A DNA stretch of 64,000 bases from Adineta vaga (lineage: Eukaryota; Rotifera): assembly GCA_021613535.1 (NCBI GenBank), contig CP075493.1, positions 3,906,001 through 3,970,000 on the forward strand, read 5' to 3'. Of this stretch, positions 58,557 to 64,000 are shown piece by piece. Each line of letters opens with the position of its first letter. The stretch's first letter is position 1. The position numbers were made by a program, and so were the translations under genes. The notes beneath the pieces were generated by a model. The model was not told the origin of the DNA and did not search any database. It saw only the letters and a list, made by a program, of their open reading frames with translations.

Positions 58557-59890
58557 TTAACAATAATTTGGAAGAATCTTTGATAAAGCATCAATATAGA
58601 GAGTACCGTTTCCTAACGAAGGAATCAATGAACCACTAGTTTCACTACATTCATTCCATGCATAAATGATGATTGTTTGTGCTTCAGCTGTTTGATTGTA
58701 CGTACATGTAAAATTCATTCCACTTCGGATCAGTTCTTGTAATTCTTCAACTGATGGTTGAATGTAATGTTCGGGTCCTTCGATAACCCATGGAACAGGA
58801 TTTTCAGCACGTGGACGTGGATCCCAACCAGTAGGTACTATTGGTACCATTTTGGCTCCGATTTGATGAGCAGATTGCCACCAACTAAAAAGAAAAGGAT
58901 TTGTCTGTTCTGTTGTTATTGTTGTTTTCTTTCAAATTATTTTCATTTACGTTTGAGCGGAATGAAGTAATTGAACAAATGGAGTTCCCTATAGATTATT
59001 CACTCTAAGAAACCAATCAATTTCCATTAATGAAAATTTGTTTACTTCGAGAGTTCCACCTGGTAAAGCATATGTAGAAATAGCATCGAATCCTAACATT
59101 GATGCATGTGATTGAACTGTTCGAACATCGAAATCCATCAATACCATGTATGGATTTTGTAATCCTATAAAGAAAATCATGGAATAAAATTCAATGACAT
59201 CAGATATTCACCTTGATTGATTGCCATTTGTCGAAATCGTTGAAATACTTGTCCACTACCAGTCCATCCACCTCCGCAAATATCAGCTTCAGCATCATCA
59301 AATTGAAATAAATACAGAAGTGAACGACCATCTAATACTGTTTGAAATTGTGGATGTTTCATAAGATCTAAATATTGTTGTTGAAAGGTAACATCGCAAG
59401 GAGAAGAACCTAATAGAATGAATGTAAAATTCAATAATGATCTATAGGCACTTGACAGATATAAATTCAATCCATAAGCAGGATTTCGAGGACAATATTG
59501 ATTTGATGTTTGTTTATAATATTGTGAACAATATGTATTATTCGTTGTACAATTTGATCCAAATGTACAATAAGTATCGAATGCCCAATAATCTATTCCA
59601 GCGTGTTTAGCATAGAGAATTTCTTGATCCATAACAATTTGTCTATCACCATTGAAAGAAATATTTGTCGGAGAAAGTATGGATGCATAGAATGGTATAC
59701 GATAATGAAATTTTTCAGGACTTAAAGCACGATGTAAATAAAAAGAAATTGGATCATATTGATCTTTGAATAGATTCCATGCATCCCAACGAATAACTCC
59801 TACTGCTGGTCGATGCTTTTCATTTGTACCAGTAGAAATAGTTACGAATACATAAAAACTTGTATAGAAAAATAGTAGGAATGATGACAT
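58557..59890 (-). CDS. Secreted GH99/WbsX-like glycoside hydrolase
   Basis: Four exons (59212-59890, 59046-59164, 58951-58988, 58557-58884) give 387 residues. The 57-nt intron 58989-59045 removes an apparent in-frame stop. A signal peptide (MSSFLLFFYTSFYVFVTIST) is followed by a catalytic TIM-barrel-like protein: VGVIRWDAW, FYASILSP, EILYAKHAGIDYWAFDTYC, PYMVLMDFD, PIVPTGWDPRPR and IIYAWNECSE near the C-terminus. The pattern of the last two resembles the GWD.RPR and AWNE.GE motifs of GH99-like/WbsX proteins, which act on mannans or O-antigen-like glycans. Many Cys and sequons fit secretion. Family placement is moderate; the substrate is unknown. Confidence 0.62.
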
Positions 59891-60421
59891 GATTGTTCCA
59901 CGTTTTCGTCTAACTTGAAATAAACATACATCCTCACACACTTATGCTTATCATTTGCTTTCTTATCTGATGTTTATCGAGACAATATCTATTTTCATAG
60001 AGTTATACTATTTAATTGTAACCTTTCATTGCTTTCAAGCTTTAATAATGGTATATCGATCATTTTCACTGGATTGTTTTTCATTTGATTTTTAAGTAAA
60101 TATCTTTTATCCTTTTGTACTTTGACTTCAACGTTATTTTTGTAATTTTATATGGGATCAATCTAACATAGCTACTATATTTCATGAGTATCATAACGCA
60201 CGATATAAACAGCTTGTATGAAGATTTGCAAATATTGAAATATTTCAAGCCAATGAAAAAATTGCAATTTTCTTTTCTTTTAAATAAATCAAAGAATACG
60301 TAAAAATACTGTCGTTTCCTATTTAATACATGAAATTAAAAAATAATTTCACAATCGTAATACTTATATAAAGGAGAAAACGAACGAATTAGTAAGGAAA
60401 TCAAATTATTTCATCTAAAAC
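59891..60421. other. Divergent promoter region
   Basis: Separates the minus-strand GH-like gene from the plus-strand BNR protein. AT-rich; no other feature seen. Confidence 0.5.
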
Positions 60422-61801
60422 ATGATAGAAAATATAGGGCGCTATATGAATATCATTCTCTTGATATTTACAGTTGTTACCATTATTTGTGCTCAAAATA
60501 ATACAATCGAACGTACAGAAACTGTCGATACTCTTGACATTGCTCGGGTATGGGCAGGACATCCTGTTGGTTTCAGTTTATTAACACATGTACCTTATCA
60601 ATTCGTTGCATATTATGATGATAAACGTCAATTAACCGTTGCACAACGTTTACTAACTGCTCGAACATGGACATATCATATATTACCAGTAGTAACAGGT
60701 TGGGATAGTCATAATTACATAGCATTAACTATTGATGATGATGGATATTTACATTTAAGTGGAGATATGCATGTAACCCCATTGAAATATTATCGAACAA
60801 TACAACCATTGAATGTTGCAACATTTCATCGTTTTGATAGAATGGTTGGTACAGATGAACTTCGTGTAACTTATCCTAGATTTTTACGTGGAGCCCAAAA
60901 GCAATTGATTTTTACTTATCGTGATGGTGGAAGTGGTAATGGAAATGAAATTTATAATGTTTATGATTTAAAAATGAAATTATGGAAACGTTTACTTGAT
61001 CGACCATTAACAGATGGTGAAGGTCAACGTAATGCATATTTTGATGGTCCTATTGAAGGTCCCGATGGTTATTTTCATTTAGCATGGGTATGGCGTGACA
61101 CACCTGATGCAGCAACCAATCATGATTTAAGTTATGCCCGTAGTAAAGATTTGATTAATTGGAGAACAGGTACTGCTAATCAGTCACTTACATTACCAAT
61201 AAAATTAAAAGATTGTGATATTATTGATTCTGTTCCTCCAAAAGGTGGCATAATCAATGGAAATGTTAAACTTGGTTTTGATACACAAGGAAGAGTACTG
61301 ATTAGTTATCATAAACATGATGCACAGAATAATACTCAACCATGGACAGCACGTCTTGAAAATAATCAATGGTATAAATATCAAATTACTGATTGGCCAT
61401 GGCATTGGGAATTTGGTGGATTTGGTACACTTCAATTTAGTATTCATCTCGGAGGAGTAACAAAACAAGATGATGGACGATTAATTCAAGGTTATAGTCA
61501 TACAAGATTTGGTGGTGGTACTTGGTTAATTGATCCACAAAATTTAAGTGCCATTGGTAAAGTTCAACGACAAACTACATCACCTGAAATGAGTCGAATC
61601 GAAGGAACATTTCCAGGATTGAGAGTAAAAACAAGTGAAGATTCTGGTAAAAGTGATAAAGTTGGTATTCGATATATGATACGTTGGGAAACGTTAGCAA
61701 GTAATTTTGATAAACCTCGTCCTGAACCATTACCATCACCGTCAACATTACGTTTATATGCATTGAAAACAATCATTGAAAATGTACCGAACGGTCGATA
61801 A
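60422..61801 (+). CDS. Secreted BNR-repeat propeller, ulvan-lyase (PL24/PL25)-like
   Basis: Intronless, 459 residues. A signal peptide (IILLIFTVVTIICAQ) is followed by a seven-bladed propeller of the BNR_4 type. WAGHPVGFSLLTH and QFVAYYDDKRQLTVAQR open the domain. TGWDSHNYIALTIDDDGYLH and LSGDMHVTPLKYYRT hold two His 20 residues apart (97 and 117), a spacing I associate with the catalytic histidines of ulvan lyases. The rest is typical of the bacterial family (FTYRDGGSGNGNEIYN, GFGTLQFSIHLGG). It would cleave acidic polysaccharide by beta-elimination outside the cell. The family is mostly marine bacterial, so horizontal transfer is the natural reading; substrate is inferred only from similarity. 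Confidence 0.8.
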   Translation: MIENIGRYMNIILLIFTVVTIICAQNNTIERTETVDTLDIARVWAGHPVGFSLLTHVPYQFVAYYDDKRQLTVAQRLLTARTWTYHILPVVTGWDSHNYIALTIDDDGYLHLSGDMHVTPLKYYRTIQPLNVATFHRFDRMVGTDELRVTYPRFLRGAQKQLIFTYRDGGSGNGNEIYNVYDLKMKLWKRLLDRPLTDGEGQRNAYFDGPIEGPDGYFHLAWVWRDTPDAATNHDLSYARSKDLINWRTGTANQSLTLPIKLKDCDIIDSVPPKGGIINGNVKLGFDTQGRVLISYHKHDAQNNTQPWTARLENNQWYKYQITDWPWHWEFGGFGTLQFSIHLGGVTKQDDGRLIQGYSHTRFGGGTWLIDPQNLSAIGKVQRQTTSPEMSRIEGTFPGLRVKTSEDSGKSDKVGIRYMIRWETLASNFDKPRPEPLPSPSTLRLYALKTIIENVPNGR

Positions 61802-61988
61802 TAACAGAATATTCTTCTTTCATATTACTGAATAAAAAAGAAGATATTTATATCGATATGAAAAAAGTCAACGTTTCAATATAAATTTTGATAGAACAGA
61901 ATAGAAATGATTCATTACTACATGATAAAAATTTCACAAAAATCGTGTAATAACATTAGTCATATTTTCTTTAACTTTACATTCAAAC

Positions 61989-62678
61989 ATGAATAGGTGT
62001 GTTATTGATGCACGAACAAATCGCTATTTACCTAAAAATATCGCTGCAAGTACTGAGAATTTCGACACTGAACATTATCATTATGATCATGCAACAAATT
62101 CAATTGATTGTAAACCTCTATCAAATAATCCATATCATATTTATTTTCGACAAGTTTATCCAACAACAATCAACGAACATGAATTAACTGACGATATGTT
62201 CGATGTAATTCAATCTTATACAAATAGTCTATCTAACGAATGTTATATCAAAACAAATATCAATTTACTTAGTGCAAATTATGATGATATCGATTGGATT
62301 TATGTAAATAAACTTCGATCATTAATTCGAGGTTTAAATCAATCAAATATTAAACCTATTTACTATCGTGGTTTAACTTTAAGTGATAAAGAAATTCAAT
62401 ATTATCTTGATAAACGAAATGAATATTATTATACGAATTCATTTTTATCATTTACAATCGATTATGCATTAGTTTATGCTGGTAATGCTATTCTTCTTCT
62501 GAAAACAGAACATACAAGTGAAAAAGCAAAGAAAAATCTTGCAAATATCTGGAAATGGAGTGTATTAATGGAAGAAAAAGAAGCTTTATTAGCTGTTGGA
62601 ACAAAATTAAAGATTTTAAGTGTACATTATTTTGGTTATAAATGGCAAATTGAAGTTGAATTAGTCGAAGATGATTAG
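61989..62678 (+). CDS. Compact NAD:arginine ADP-ribosyltransferase-like protein
   Basis: Single exon, 229 residues, without signal peptide or extra domains. The ART core has the full R-S-E triad in order: YYRG (NAD-binding Arg), NSFLSFT (Ser-x-Thr) and EEKEALLAVGTKLKIL, in which the E-x-E catalytic loop (EKE) is intact. This fits arginine-directed mono-ADP-ribosylation in the cytosol, unlike the TPR-containing paralogue at 43973, whose first Glu is changed. It is convergent with the transporter gene, with only 20 bp between stops. Confidence 0.82.
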   Translation: MNRCVIDARTNRYLPKNIAASTENFDTEHYHYDHATNSIDCKPLSNNPYHIYFRQVYPTTINEHELTDDMFDVIQSYTNSLSNECYIKTNINLLSANYDDIDWIYVNKLRSLIRGLNQSNIKPIYYRGLTLSDKEIQYYLDKRNEYYYTNSFLSFTIDYALVYAGNAILLLKTEHTSEKAKKNLANIWKWSVLMEEKEALLAVGTKLKILSVHYFGYKWQIEVELVEDD

Positions 62679-62698
62679 GACATGTTTGTATGGATTAT

Positions 62699-64000
62699 TT
62701 AAGCATTTTTGATTGTTACAGAATTTTCTAATTGAATATTATTGGATGTATCAGGAGGATTACTATCTTTACTATCATCAGCTTTAGCTTCGTCAATATT
62801 TCGTTTCTCAGGACCGAATAAAATGATAAGAAATAAATAAACATATACAGAAGATAAGAAAATCGCCATGACTTTTCCATAATCATATTGTTCATGATTC
62901 GTCATTTGAACACCTGGTGTCCTCTTTGGAAATGATTGACCAGCTTTAGCTTCAATTGTTGATGAAGCTGAAGAAATAAGATTACCCAATTGATATGCAG
63001 TACCAACTACAAATGAACGAAATTGTGTAGGCGATAGTTCCATTAAATGGATTGGTACAACACCCCAAACACCTTGTACACACATTTGTTGAAAAAAAGC
63101 GCCTATCATTATATTTCGATCAGTTGGAATCATATAAGCTGGTATAAGTAAAGCACCGATGAAAAGAACAACAAGTATTGATAAACGTCGACCAAAAAAA
63201 CTGGAAAAATAACCCACTGTCACACCCCCAAGTAGAGCACCACAATTAGCAGCAACAGTTGCTACAGTAACAAGAGTACTGGAAAATTGAAGAGTTGAAG
63301 AAAGAAATGTCGGATAGAGATCTTGACTTCCATGTGATAAAAAATTGAATCCTGCCATCATAAAAACTAAATAAATCAACAATGGCCAATGATTTACAAG
63401 CATGGATCGAACAGATCGCAAGAATGTACGAATAGATGATAGTTTTTCCTTCTTTTGATCTGAAATATTACAATCCTTAGTTAACGATAACAGCAGAAGT
63501 GGAACATTTTAATTTACCTGTATTATTGTTCATTTCACGTTCTCGTTTAACATTTAAATATGCATCCGTTTCAGGTAAGAATACACGCCATAGTGCAACA
63601 AGTAATGGTGGACAACCACCAAACCAAAACAGTGCTCGCCATCCATGTTGTTGATGATCCGTTATTGCTAAATTGAGAGCGGCTGCAAGAAGAAAACCAC
63701 ATGCATATCCTTGTTGTAATAATCCTGATAGAAGACCACGAGCAGCAATAGGAGCATCTTCAAGTGCTGTCGCTGCACAATTACCATATATTCCACCCAT
63801 AGCAATACCAAAAATTGCTCGAACACCAATAAATTGTTGAAAAGTTGTACAAAAACCTGTTCCAATTTCGACTAAAGAATATAAGATAATATTGATAATA
63901 AATGGCCATTTCCGACCGAATCGATCTCCAGCTATTCCAAAGATAATCGCTCCAATCGATCGAAGCATTAATGTTATGGTAATTGCCCAAGTCACATCTG
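62699..64000 (-). CDS. Fungal JEN-type monocarboxylate:H+ symporter (partial, MFS)
   Basis: C-terminal part of a major facilitator transporter, continuing beyond the window. Exons seen: 62699-63459 and 63518 onward (58-nt intron). The first half shows the MFS loop RFGRKWPFII and several helices. The second half carries NFLSHGSQDLYPT, which fits the JEN lactate/pyruvate permease signature N-x-x-[ST]-H-x-[ST]-Q-D-x-x-x-T. Helices for TM7-12 and a charged cytosolic tail follow. JEN proteins import lactate, pyruvate or dicarboxylates with protons at the plasma membrane. They are characteristic of fungi, so transfer is likely, with later gain of a rotifer-type intron. Confidence 0.83.

Noticed and set aside
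58989-59045. In-frame stop in the GH-like gene as a nonsense mutation
   Set aside because: A 57-nt intron with proper ends removes it in phase 0.

Overview
This is animal DNA, most likely from a bdelloid rotifer. The evidence is strong AT-richness, very short introns (mostly 45-60 nt, GT...AG), many rotifer-type seven-transmembrane receptors, ADP-ribosyltransferase (ART)/TPR proteins of the bdelloid kind, and a mix of ordinary metazoan genes (RBFOX, KIF1A/UNC-104, Ran, ERH, ZNHIT1) with genes of bacterial or fungal character. No prokaryotic operon signals are visible. The species cannot be named from sequence alone.

Layout. 1-11 kb: a disordered nuclear-type protein (1109-2891, minus), then a large RBFOX splicing-factor gene (4056 to about 11095, minus) with a full RRM and at least three alternative first exons that all end in the same splice phase. 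11.8-16 kb: a small secreted peptide precursor with a GKR amidation/cleavage site, and a three-exon single-pass membrane protein, both minus. 16-19.7 kb: no supported gene. 19.8-26.8 kb: three rhodopsin-like receptors (two are tandem paralogues), separated by an 818-bp DNA transposon with 20-bp-spaced subterminal repeats and a SWIM zinc-finger ORF, itself interrupted by a 111-bp hAT-like MITE. 28.6-29.7 kb: ZNHIT1 and ERH on the minus strand with only 38 nt between stop and start and a splice-acceptor tract just before the second ATG, which looks like an operon resolved by spliced-leader trans-splicing. 31.7-39.4 kb: a KIF1A/UNC-104 kinesin (motor, FHA, stalk, KIF1B/DUF3694 region, C-terminal PH).

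39.8-64 kb: a gene-dense, more accessory-looking stretch. It holds a UDP-glucuronate 4-epimerase-like enzyme, a ten-exon PLAT-repeat gene, a myristoylated ART-TPR protein, a flavin amine oxidase, a CD225/dispanin membrane protein, Ran GTPase, another receptor, a divergent ribosomal P2, a giant LDLa/EGF adhesion-type receptor, a secreted GH99/WbsX-like protein, a secreted BNR propeller resembling bacterial ulvan lyases, a compact ART, and the C-terminal part of a fungal JEN-type carboxylate transporter that runs off the window.

How they may fit together: the first 40 kb is mostly neuronal and housekeeping biology (splicing, axonal transport, peptide signalling, receptors). The last 6 kb places two secreted carbohydrate-active proteins beside a carboxylate/proton symporter, suggesting captured polysaccharide-degradation and uptake functions. 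That link is inference from proximity and family identity only.
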